NCBI RefSeq assembly: GCF_003253485.1
Contig: NZ_QKTX01000008.1
Location: forward strand, 76,902-140,901
Reading direction: 5' to 3'
DNA: 64,000 bases
DNA from: Algoriphagus aquaeductus
GTDB lineage: Bacteria; Bacteroidota; Bacteroidia; Cytophagales; Cyclobacteriaceae
The notes beneath the pieces were generated by a model. It was not told the origin of the DNA and did no database searches. It saw only the letters and a list, made by a program, of their open reading frames with translations. Both the position numbers and the translations under genes were made by a program. Within the stretch, counting starts at the first letter, position 1; each line of letters begins with the position of its first letter. Of the stretch, positions 6,935 to 14,490 are shown piece by piece.

Positions 6935-7807
6935 ATGAATTTTGATTCTAGCCGGCGATTAGCCTTTAAAAAATTGGCCTTGGGTGGCGCCGCCTTCGGG
7001 AGTTTAACCTCCTTTGATTTTAAGGAGCTAAATCCCCTTCCACTGAAAGGTAATATCAACCACGGAGTGTGTGCCTGGACGATGCCTTCGCTGAACTTGG
7101 ATGAACTCTGTGTCGCCATTAAAAAAATTGGCTTCAATGCAATCGATCTGGTAGGTCCTCAGGGTTGGGATACTTTAAAAAAACATGGAGTCGATTGCTC
7201 CATGTGCAATGGCGCTGAGCTAGGCATCCCCCGAGGCTGGAATGATCCCCAATACCATGAACAGTTGATCAAGAATTATACAGAATTGATCCCTCAAGTA
7301 GCTAAATACGGGTACAAAAACCTGATCTGTTTCTCCGGCAACCGTAACGGAATGGATGATGAGACCGGGATGAAAAATTGCGCAGAAGGATTGAAAAAAA
7401 TCATGAGCGTGGCCGAAAAGCACGGCGTAATCATCCAAATGGAGTTGCTCAACAGCAAGGTAAACCACAAAGATTACATGTGTGATCTTTCCCCTTGGGG
7501 AGTGGAGCTCTGCAAAATGATTGGTAGTGAAAACTTTAAGCTCCTTTTTGATATTTACCATATGCAGATCGATGAAGGAGATATCATCCGGAGTATCCAG
7601 ACCAATCATCAATACTTTGGTCACTATCATACTGCCGGAAATCCAGGCAGAAATGAACTGGATGAAAACCAGGAAATCAATTATCCCGCGGTAATGAGAG
7701 CCATTGTAGCAACTGGCTATAAAGGATATGTTTCTCATGAATTTATCCCAAAGTCTGAGGATAAAATCGCTGCACTCGCTCAGGCAGTGCAAGTATGTGA
7801 TGTGTAA
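6935..7807 (+). CDS. TIM-barrel isomerase-like protein with Tat-type leader
   Basis: 290 aa. The N-terminus SSRRLAFKKLALGGAAF looks like a twin-arginine leader, so export is likely. The rest is a hydroxypyruvate isomerase-like TIM barrel. Probable metal ligands are Glu in IQMELLNSK, Asp in LLFDIYHMQ, His in FGHYHTAGNPGRNE and Glu in VSHEFIP. It lies between the MFS and GMC genes in one operon (gaps 14 and 25 bp). Exported TIM-barrel proteins of this type can act on 3-keto-glycosides, by isomerisation or by helping beta-elimination of the aglycone (inference from related loci). No Shine-Dalgarno site; the start is preceded by AATAACCT. Confidence 0.85.
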   Translation: MNFDSSRRLAFKKLALGGAAFGSLTSFDFKELNPLPLKGNINHGVCAWTMPSLNLDELCVAIKKIGFNAIDLVGPQGWDTLKKHGVDCSMCNGAELGIPRGWNDPQYHEQLIKNYTELIPQVAKYGYKNLICFSGNRNGMDDETGMKNCAEGLKKIMSVAEKHGVIIQMELLNSKVNHKDYMCDLSPWGVELCKMIGSENFKLLFDIYHMQIDEGDIIRSIQTNHQYFGHYHTAGNPGRNELDENQEINYPAVMRAIVATGYKGYVSHEFIPKSEDKIAALAQAVQVCDV

Positions 7808-7832
7808 CTAATTAAACCAAATACCATAACCT

Positions 7833-9512
7833 ATGGCAAATGAAGCGTATGACGCAATCGTAGTTGGGTCAGGGATTAGCGGCGGATGGGCCGCTAAAGA
7901 GCTGACGGAAAAGGGGCTGAAAGTATTGCTCCTGGAGAGAGGCCCAATGGTCGAACATGTAAAAGACTATAAGACGGCAACCTTAGCACCTTGGGAGGTT
8001 CCACATAGAGGAAGAAGAACACAAGAGCACCTGAATAATCACCCCAATCTAAAGAGAGACTACGTTCTGAATGAGCTCAATCTGGACTGGTGGGCACATG
8101 AGAGTGATTCTCCTTATGTGGAAGAAAAACCATTTACTTGGTTCAGAGGCTATCAGGTGGGAGGCCGATCCTTACTTTGGGGAAGACAATCTTACCGCTG
8201 GGCTGAGATTGACTTTGAAGCCAATGCCAAAGAAGGTATCGCCGTAGATTGGCCGATCCGATACAAGGATATTGCGCCTTGGTATAGCTATGTGGAAAAG
8301 TTTATCGGAGTATCCGGTTCCAAGGATGGATTAGACATCCTTCCCGACGGAGAATTCCAGCCACCTATGCCGATGAACTGTGTAGAAGAGGCCGGTGCAG
8401 CTAAAATCAAAGAGCATTACAAAGGGGCAAGAACCTGGACCATTGGACGTCCTGCCAACATAACGCAGCCGCTTCCCGGACGTCCGGGATGTCAGTATAG
8501 AAACAAATGCTCCCTAGGCTGTCCTTTTGGAGGCTACTTCAGTACCCAGGCCTCTACGCTTCCCGCTGCACAAGCCACCGGCAATTTGACTTTGAGACCT
8601 TGGTCGATCGTACGTCGATTGATCTATGACAAAGACACTCAAAAAGCCACCGGTGTAGAGGTATTGGATGCGGAAACCAATCAGACCATAGCGTATGATG
8701 CCAAAATCATCTTCCTTTGTGCTTCAGCTTTCAATTCCACAGCAATCCTGATGAGAACAGCCACTGATATTTGGCCAGGTGGACTGGGATCAAGCTCTGG
8801 AGAATTAGGGCATAATGTAATGGATCACCACTTCCGGTTGGGAGCAAGCGGAACCTACGAAGGATTTGAAGACAAGTATTATTTTGGAAGAAGACCGACC
8901 GGACTTTACATCCCACGATTCAGAAACCTCAACGGAGAAAAACGTGACTATATCCGAGGATTCGGCTATCAGGGAGGTGCCAGCAGAAGTGGCTGGAGCC
9001 GAGATGTGGCCGAACTAGGATTTGGTGCGGGGATGAAAGATGCCCTCACCGAACCGGGACCATGGTCGATGGGGATCACTGCATTTGGTGAGATCTTGCC
9101 TTACCATGAAAACACCATCAAACTTTCTGATACAGTGAAGGACAAATGGGGCATGGAAGCGCTGGTAATGAATGCTGAAATCAAGCAAAACGAGCTGAAC
9201 ATGCGTAAAGACATGATGGCCGACGCTGCTGAAATGCTCGAAGTGGCCGGATTCAAAAACGTAAGAACCTATGACAATGGCTACACCTTCGGACAGGGCA
9301 TCCACGAAATGGGTACTGCCCGAATGGGAAGAGACCCAAAAACCTCGGTGCTTAACGGCAACAATCAGGTCTGGGATGCTAAAAACGTATTTGTAACTGA
9401 CGGAGCTTGTATGACTTCGGCAGCAGCTCAAAACCCATCCTTGACCTACATGGCTTTGACTGCCCGAGCGGCAGCTTTCGCCGTGGAAGAATTGAAAAAG
9501 AAAAACCTCTAA
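7833..9512 (+). CDS. GMC-type FAD sugar dehydrogenase with Cys cluster
   Basis: 559 aa. N-terminal FAD motif VVGSGISGGWAA (GxGxxG at 12-17) and a GMC C-terminal domain with the active-site pair His (about 491, in GIHEMGTARMG) and Asn (in QNPSLTYMAL). A Cys cluster, C220-x5-C226-x3-C230 followed by Pro, resembles the [3Fe-4S]-binding segment of bacterial FAD glucose dehydrogenases. No signal peptide is visible. Such catalytic subunits are exported bound to a Tat-carrying small subunit, and that gene (9525-10088) follows by 12 bp. Probable role: periplasmic oxidation of a sugar, most likely at C3, passing electrons to a cytochrome c. Substrate inferred from the DUF1080 and isomerase neighbours. 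Confidence 0.88.
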   Translation: MANEAYDAIVVGSGISGGWAAKELTEKGLKVLLLERGPMVEHVKDYKTATLAPWEVPHRGRRTQEHLNNHPNLKRDYVLNELNLDWWAHESDSPYVEEKPFTWFRGYQVGGRSLLWGRQSYRWAEIDFEANAKEGIAVDWPIRYKDIAPWYSYVEKFIGVSGSKDGLDILPDGEFQPPMPMNCVEEAGAAKIKEHYKGARTWTIGRPANITQPLPGRPGCQYRNKCSLGCPFGGYFSTQASTLPAAQATGNLTLRPWSIVRRLIYDKDTQKATGVEVLDAETNQTIAYDAKIIFLCASAFNSTAILMRTATDIWPGGLGSSSGELGHNVMDHHFRLGASGTYEGFEDKYYFGRRPTGLYIPRFRNLNGEKRDYIRGFGYQGGASRSGWSRDVAELGFGAGMKDALTEPGPWSMGITAFGEILPYHENTIKLSDTVKDKWGMEALVMNAEIKQNELNMRKDMMADAAEMLEVAGFKNVRTYDNGYTFGQGIHEMGTARMGRDPKTSVLNGNNQVWDAKNVFVTDGACMTSAAAQNPSLTYMALTARAAAFAVEELKKKNL

Positions 9513-9524
9513 TCTGAAAAAGAT

Positions 9525-10088
9525 ATGACTGTAATGAATCGAAGAGATGCTTTGAAAAGCGTCGTGCTCATGATGGGAGGTACTATGATCGGTGCCACCG
9601 CTATTTTGACCGGATGTGCACCGGACACTCAGATCAAAGACCTGAATTTCACTCCGGATGATTTGGCATTCTTGGATGAAATCGGAGAAACCATCATTCC
9701 TACCACTGATACTCCGGGAGCCAAGGCTACGAAGATTGGCGAGTTTATGAAGATGATGGTGACGGACTGCTATGATGCAGATCAGCAAAAGGCCTTTATC
9801 GATGGTCTGAATGCGCTCAGAAAAGACTTCAAGACCGAAAAAGGGACTGATTTCATGGAAGCAGGAGCAGAAGACAGATTGGCTTTTCTCAACGGAATGC
9901 AAGAAAAATTCAAAGCAAGCGGAGAAGAGAGACAGCCCATCGTGATCAATATGCTGAGAGATTTGACCGTGCTTGGGTACTTTACTTCTGAAATCGGAGC
10001 CACTCAAGCGCTTCGATATGTAGAGACGCCAGGTCGTTTTGACCCCTGCGTGGACTACAAAAAAGGAGACCGAGCCTATACCGGATGA
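9525..10088 (+). CDS. Gluconate 2-dehydrogenase subunit 3 family protein (small subunit of GMC dehydrogenase)
   Basis: 187 aa. Tat-like start NRRDALKSVVLMMGG, then a lipobox-like ILTGC, so both Tat export and lipid anchoring are possible. The helical body (FTPDDLAFLDEIGETIIPTTDTPGAKA...) matches the gluconate_2-dh3 family. These small subunits carry the partner catalytic subunit across the inner membrane and help it pass electrons. It is the last gene before a strong terminator at 10110. Family assignment is firm; the specific sugar is not known. Confidence 0.9.
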   Translation: MTVMNRRDALKSVVLMMGGTMIGATAILTGCAPDTQIKDLNFTPDDLAFLDEIGETIIPTTDTPGAKATKIGEFMKMMVTDCYDADQQKAFIDGLNALRKDFKTEKGTDFMEAGAEDRLAFLNGMQEKFKASGEERQPIVINMLRDLTVLGYFTSEIGATQALRYVETPGRFDPCVDYKKGDRAYTG

Positions 10089-10109
10089 TCCTAATTAATT
10101 CAAACCCAT

Positions 10110-10140
10110 TGCCTGCCCCTATTTTGGGCAGGCATTTTCA
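10110..10140 (+). terminator. Rho-independent terminator of the dehydrogenase operon
   Basis: A 9-bp stem TGCCTGCCC/GGGCAGGCA (10110-10133) with a CTATTTT loop is followed by TTTTCATT. It separates the dehydrogenase pair from the isomerase gene at 10153, which starts only 12 nt later. That gene must depend on readthrough or on a start very near its own ATG. Confidence 0.8.
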
Positions 10141-10152
10141 TTCTACCCCCCT

Positions 10153-11043
10153 ATGAAGAACCAACGAAGAAAATTCATTCAAATCAGTGCGATGCTCGGT
10201 GTGGGCACTGCATTCCTGCCACTTCAATTTTGTGCAGCACCCAAAAAGGAAGAGTCAACGGCAGAAACCCCCAAATCTAAACTTGACAAGTTTGGCATTC
10301 AATTATACTCCGTAAAAGAAGACATGGCTTTGGATCCCGTGGCGACCATGCGCGCCTTAGCTGGATATGGATATAAGCAGTTTGAAGGTTTTGATGGCGG
10401 GAAAGGAATCCTTTGGGGAATGACTCCGCCCGAGTTCAAATCGTTGATGAATGAGATAGGGGTGGAAATGGTCGCCAGTCACTGCAACGTGTTCGAAAAC
10501 CTGGAAACTCAAGCCCAACAGGCAGCAGAAGTTGGAATTAAATACTTGATTTGCCCCTGGATCGGTCCCCAAAAATCATTGGAAGATTATCGAAAAATGG
10601 CCACCCAATTCAACCAAATTGGTGAAAAACTGAAGGCCTTCGGAATCAGGTTTGCCTACCACAATCATGACTATACCTTTGTTGAGCTGGAAGGTCAGCT
10701 TCCTCAGGACCTGTTGATGAATGAAACTGATCCAACTTTGGTTGATTTTGAACTGGATATCTATTGGTCCCATGTGGCCAATGTGAATACCGGTGAGTAT
10801 TTGGCAAAGTATCCCGGCAGATTCAGACTTTGTCATGTGAAAGACGCGGAGGCCGGCACGGGCGATCCTCATCAGCGGGGAGTATTGCTGGGTCAAGGTG
10901 AAATCCCCTATGCCAGTCTGATCAAACAATCCAAAGATTTGGGAATGGAGTATTTCATTGTGGAGCAGGAGAGATTCCCTACAGGCACTCCACTGGAAGC
11001 TGCAGAAGCCAATGCTCGATATTTGGCTTCTTTGGAATTTTAA
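10153..11043 (+). CDS. Exported sugar phosphate isomerase/epimerase (TIM barrel)
   Basis: 296 aa. Leader NQRRKFIQISAMLGVGTAF followed by LQFCA gives both a twin-arginine look and a possible lipidated Cys28; a low-complexity stretch with many Lys and Glu follows. The TIM barrel starts near residue 45 (DKFGIQLYSVKEDM). Likely metal ligands are His/Asn in FAYHNHDYTF, Asp in FELDIYWSH, His in RLCHVKDAE and Glu in FIVEQERFP. It is similar in plan to the exported barrel at 6935 but clearly a different subgroup. Its stop codon overlaps that of the converging gene at 11040 (shared TTAA). Confidence 0.85.
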   Translation: MKNQRRKFIQISAMLGVGTAFLPLQFCAAPKKEESTAETPKSKLDKFGIQLYSVKEDMALDPVATMRALAGYGYKQFEGFDGGKGILWGMTPPEFKSLMNEIGVEMVASHCNVFENLETQAQQAAEVGIKYLICPWIGPQKSLEDYRKMATQFNQIGEKLKAFGIRFAYHNHDYTFVELEGQLPQDLLMNETDPTLVDFELDIYWSHVANVNTGEYLAKYPGRFRLCHVKDAEAGTGDPHQRGVLLGQGEIPYASLIKQSKDLGMEYFIVEQERFPTGTPLEAAEANARYLASLEF

Positions 11044-11693
11044 ATCATTTCCCGGTCACTGCTTTCTGACTTTCTAAAAAGTAAGAGAAACATGACGACC
11101 ACCAAAATGATCAGCAGAGCCACTTCAAACTGAGCCCAGATCTGGGAACGATTGATGAGAACTTTGGCTTTGCTGATCAATTTTTCACCTTCTTCCAATT
11201 GGATTTTGCTGAGGTTGTCCAGGTCCCGTTGAGCTCGGGTGATTTTTTGGTCATATACTTTGACCTGCTCACGATTGACCCCGGATGAATCTGTGTAGAG
11301 CAAGTTGTAGTTTTTTATATTCAGATCCTCTGAAATTATTTTCTTAAAATCAGTCAGATAGGTGGCCTCCTGCTCGGTGAGATTGGTGGCCTCAAACTCC
11401 ACTACAATATCCAGAATTGCCTTTTCATGCTCGGAGATTTCATTGATCACCTTGGAATAATCATAATCTAAATCACAATGATCCACCAATTTCTGAATCT
11501 TAAACAACTTCTCTGAAATTTTAAAAATATACCCTTCCACTACAAGGCGGTCATTATACACTTCGGTAAAGGTGCCGCTGATACTCCGAAAGGACTGTCT
11601 CTCGAGAAGGTTTTTCCCATAAAGCATCAACAATAAAATCCCGATGATAATAAAAGCTCTGACTTTTCTTCTTTTCAGCACGTGGTTATTCAT
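11040..11693 (-). CDS. Membrane protein with 4-helix (chemoreceptor-like) sensor domain
   Basis: 217 aa. One membrane span near the N-terminus (about 13-27) and one near the C-terminus (about 190-207, FEVALLIILVVVMFLLLF). Between them is an all-helical periplasmic region of about 160 residues, like the 4HB_MCP sensor domain. The cytoplasmic tail is only about ten residues, so no HAMP, methyl-accepting or kinase domain is present. It could sense ligands and act through a partner, or be a receptor fragment; no output gene is adjacent. It is not part of the upstream sugar operon, since it is convergent with it. Confidence 0.55.
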   Translation of the reverse strand: MNNHVLKRRKVRAFIIIGILLLMLYGKNLLERQSFRSISGTFTEVYNDRLVVEGYIFKISEKLFKIQKLVDHCDLDYDYSKVINEISEHEKAILDIVVEFEATNLTEQEATYLTDFKKIISEDLNIKNYNLLYTDSSGVNREQVKVYDQKITRAQRDLDNLSKIQLEEGEKLISKAKVLINRSQIWAQFEVALLIILVVVMFLLLFRKSESSDREMI

Positions 11694-11794
11694 TTGGCGT
11701 GAGTATTTCTAACTAAAGAGATGTGGTTAAGTAAAAGACTATATCTCTAAATCCCAAAAAATGAAAGCAAATCCTTACGATTTACTTTCCGGCA

Positions 11795-12592
11795 TCAATC
11801 CGGCATTTTGTCATATACCCTCACATAATCCACTTCCATCCGCTGAGGCCAAATGGATGAATCCACCCCTTTTTGCCCTCCCCAATTGCCTCCTACGGCA
11901 ATATTCAAAATCAAATGAAAGGGTTGATCAAATGGCCACTCCTTATAATCACCACCTGTATTTTCAAAAGTGAAATAGTTGTGTCCATCGATAAAAAAAT
12001 CAATTTTATCTGCTTTCCAATCGATCGCATACAGATGGAATTCACTTTCAAAGGTCTCCACTTTTTTTTGAGCCCCTTTTTGGGTTCCTTTCACATGATT
12101 GAAGGCTTCCGTATGCACCGTGCCATGGACCACTCCCGGATCATATCCTACATGCTCCATGATATCGATTTCTCCGTTTTTTGGCCATCCTCCAAAGCGA
12201 TTTTCCTCAGGAAGCATCCAAATAGCCGGCCAAGTACCGAGTCCTTGCGGCAATTTGGCCCGAACTTCAATGTATCCATATTGCCAAGCCGCCTTTCCTT
12301 TGGTGACTAATCTTGCCGAACTGTATCCTTTGGGACGGGAGGAGTCAGCATGGGCTTCCACTATCAGGACCCCATCCTCTATCCGGGCATTTCTCAAATT
12401 TTCCTTGGAATAATATTGAAGTTCATTATTCCCCCAGCCATGATCCCCCACGTCATAGCTCCACCATTTAGGATCAGGCAATCCGCTCTGATCAAACTCC
12501 TGAGACCAAAGTAGTTTTGCAGGTAGACTGCCCTGTGCAAAAACAGTAAGCGATAAAATAAAGGGAATGCAAGGGAGAATTAAATTTTTCAT
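11795..12592 (-). CDS. Glycoside hydrolase family 16 (beta-glucanase/laminarinase-like)
   Basis: 265 aa with a cleavable signal peptide (about 1-19). The GH16 catalytic motif is complete: GEIDIMEHVG, with nucleophile Glu141 and acid/base Glu146 in the ExDxxE form used by laminarinases. Supporting blocks are GWGNNELQYYS, GYIEVRAKLPQGLGTWPAIWML and VDYVRVY at the end. No carbohydrate-binding module or sorting domain is present, so it is a single-domain enzyme in the periplasm or outside the cell. Laminarin-like beta-1,3-glucan is the most likely substrate from the motif. It stands alone, with no SusCD pair nearby. Confidence 0.92.
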   Translation of the reverse strand: MKNLILPCIPFILSLTVFAQGSLPAKLLWSQEFDQSGLPDPKWWSYDVGDHGWGNNELQYYSKENLRNARIEDGVLIVEAHADSSRPKGYSSARLVTKGKAAWQYGYIEVRAKLPQGLGTWPAIWMLPEENRFGGWPKNGEIDIMEHVGYDPGVVHGTVHTEAFNHVKGTQKGAQKKVETFESEFHLYAIDWKADKIDFFIDGHNYFTFENTGGDYKEWPFDQPFHLILNIAVGGNWGGQKGVDSSIWPQRMEVDYVRVYDKMPD

Positions 12593-12720
12593 AATTTCTG
12601 AGTTGAAGAAAATTACAAAACTTTACCAAAAGGAGAAGGGTTGAACCCATAAAAGGTTGGATTATCGACTTTTCCTCCTGGGATAAATTGTAATTTAGCA
12701 GCGAATATAAACCCGAAAAT

Positions 12721-13884
12721 ATGGCCTACTATGTAAGAATGGGGCAAATCCCCCCTAAACGCCACACCCAATTCCGCCAGCCGGATGGTAGCTTGTACAA
12801 AGAAGAGCTGGTGAGCTCCAAAGGGTTTTCAGGAATTTATTCCAATCTGTACCATATCTACAATCCCAACGAAGTCAAATCCATCGGAACACCCAAGCCC
12901 TTTCATTGGGAACCTGCCAAGGAACATGGACTCAACCAAACACACCTCAAGACTTCGGGAGTAGAAACCACAGGAGATGACTACCTCAGCGCCCGCCGAA
13001 TGCTCATGATGAATAACGATGTGATGATGGGCATTTGCGCTCCAAAAAAGCGTAAAATGGGTTATTACTTCAAAAACGCAGACGGGGATGAACTGATTTA
13101 CATCCATGATGGAGAAGGGGTGCTTTACTCCCAATTTGGAAAACTGGAGGTGAAAAAAGGAGACTATGTAGTCATTCCCCGAACCACCATCTATCGATTT
13201 GAATTTGCAGAAGAAGGTCCACTCAGACTTCTCGTAATCGAATCTCATGGACCTATCGAAACGGTCAAAAGGTACCGAAATGAAGTAGGGCAACTCTTGG
13301 AGCATTCCCCATATTGTGAGCGGGACATCCGGCCTCCCCATGAAATCCATGTCGAGCGTGAGAAAGGAGATTATCTAGTACAAATCAAAAAACAGGGCTT
13401 CCTGCACCAATACCATTATGCACACAGTCCTTTGGATATCGTAGGTTGGGATGGATACCTCTATCCTTATGCCCTGTCGATCCATGACTTTGAACCCATC
13501 ACCGGCCGCATTCATCAACCACCCCCGGTTCATCAGACTTTCCAGGCTTGGGGTTTTGTAATCTGTTCTTTTGTTCCCCGCCTTTTTGATTACCATCCTT
13601 TGGCTATACCTGCTCCTTACAATCACAGCAACATCGATTCCGATGAAGTATTGTATTATGCCGAAGGGGAATTCATGAGCCGAAAGGGAATCGACAGAGG
13701 ATCCTTTACCATCCACATGGGAGGGCTGCCTCATGGTCCTCATCCGGGGACAGTTGAAAAGTCCATCGGAGCTAAAGAAACAAAAGAATATGCTGTCATG
13801 CTGGACACCTTCCGTCCCTTATTCATCACGACGGATGCACTGGAGTTTGTAGACAAAAATTATCCCATGAGCTGGACGGAATAA
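12721..13884 (+). CDS. hmgA: Homogentisate 1,2-dioxygenase
   Basis: 387 aa, close to other Bacteroidota members and shorter than the roughly 440-aa proteobacterial and animal enzymes. Cupin fold. The non-haem iron site is expected in the C-terminal half, where YNHSNIDSDEVLYYAEGEF and GLPHGPHPGTVEKS are visible; the N-terminal half has the YIHDGEGVLYSQFG cupin strand pair. It opens the aromatic ring of homogentisate in tyrosine and phenylalanine breakdown. The partner genes for 4-hydroxyphenylpyruvate dioxygenase and fumarylacetoacetase are not in the window. A near-consensus -7 element (TAATTTAG) lies about 25 bp upstream. A strong terminator follows. Confidence 0.92.
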   Translation: MAYYVRMGQIPPKRHTQFRQPDGSLYKEELVSSKGFSGIYSNLYHIYNPNEVKSIGTPKPFHWEPAKEHGLNQTHLKTSGVETTGDDYLSARRMLMMNNDVMMGICAPKKRKMGYYFKNADGDELIYIHDGEGVLYSQFGKLEVKKGDYVVIPRTTIYRFEFAEEGPLRLLVIESHGPIETVKRYRNEVGQLLEHSPYCERDIRPPHEIHVEREKGDYLVQIKKQGFLHQYHYAHSPLDIVGWDGYLYPYALSIHDFEPITGRIHQPPPVHQTFQAWGFVICSFVPRLFDYHPLAIPAPYNHSNIDSDEVLYYAEGEFMSRKGIDRGSFTIHMGGLPHGPHPGTVEKSIGAKETKEYAVMLDTFRPLFITTDALEFVDKNYPMSWTE

Positions 13885-13886
13885 GC

Positions 13887-13921
13887 AAAAGAGGCCTGAT
13901 TTCGAAAATCAGGCCTCTTTT
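13887..13921. terminator. Bidirectional terminator between hmgA and the HUH protein gene
   Basis: A long stem (AAAAGAGGCCTGATTT paired with AAATCAGGCCTCTTTT) around a minimal loop, with A and T runs at the two ends. It lies exactly between two convergent genes. Confidence 0.9.
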
Positions 13922-13923
13922 CT

Positions 13924-14334
13924 TTACAGACCGAAAAATTTTAATTCTTCTTTCAAAGTCATTTCTTTATGCTTCAATTCCTGTCGATCTATCAATGACC
14001 TAATGATCGAAAGCCGGTTTAGGCTTACTGAATGCGCATGATAGCGATCTTCCCAATCTAACCTTTTCCCTAGCTTTTCTCTTTCCAAACGGATGGAGAT
14101 TTGTCCCCTGATCGAATGCACCAGTTGATCGACGGACATATTTTGGGGAAGCTTCACCAAGAGGTGCAAATGGTCAGCTAGAACACTAAAGCCCGCTTGC
14201 TGATCTTCTGTTTCAGAAAAATATTCTTCCAATGCTTTTTTTACCAAAGGGCGGACTTTTTCTGAGATTGCGGGTTGTTGGTCTTTGACTTCTAACACCA
14301 CATGAGTCCAAATATTTGAGTATGAATGAGTCAT
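13924..14334 (-). CDS. IS200-like (Y1/HUH) transposase-family protein, catalytic Tyr apparently missing
   Basis: About 136 aa from the ATG at 14334; the frame is open to 14415, but family members start as MTHSYSNIWTHVV does. The HUH motif is intact (ADHLHLLV). In the C-terminal helix, where relatives read KYIxNQExHH with the catalytic Tyr, this protein reads RSLIDRQELKH, so the Tyr position is Leu by my alignment. The remaining Tyr of EDRYHAHS is too early to be the nucleophile. No TnpB, left/right hairpin ends or target repeats are recognised around it. It may be a domesticated or decayed copy that can still bind single-stranded DNA. Confidence 0.7.
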   Translation of the reverse strand: MTHSYSNIWTHVVLEVKDQQPAISEKVRPLVKKALEEYFSETEDQQAGFSVLADHLHLLVKLPQNMSVDQLVHSIRGQISIRLEREKLGKRLDWEDRYHAHSVSLNRLSIIRSLIDRQELKHKEMTLKEELKFFGL

Positions 14335-14412
14335 TAATGAAAATGAAAGCTCATAATTTAGAAATAAAATCAAAAACCTCCCAACAGTACTCTTGGTAAT
14401 TTTGTAACAAAA

Positions 14413-14463
14413 CACCCCTAGTTCACCTTCCTTCTATCGAGAAAGGAAAATGAAATAGGGGTG
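14413..14463 (-). terminator. Likely terminator of pafA
   Basis: Stem CACCCCTA/TAGGGGTG (14413-14420 with 14456-14463), with an inner TTCCTT/AAGGAA pairing. It is followed on the minus strand by TTTTG, and lies 28 bp after the pafA stop. Confidence 0.6.
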
Positions 14464-14490
14464 CATAAAAGAAATGTAAAATAGAATCTT

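Noticed and set aside
9015..10007. 330-codon frame on the minus strand
   Set aside because: It lies antisense to the GMC dehydrogenase and its small subunit; composition is Ser/His-rich and matches no family.
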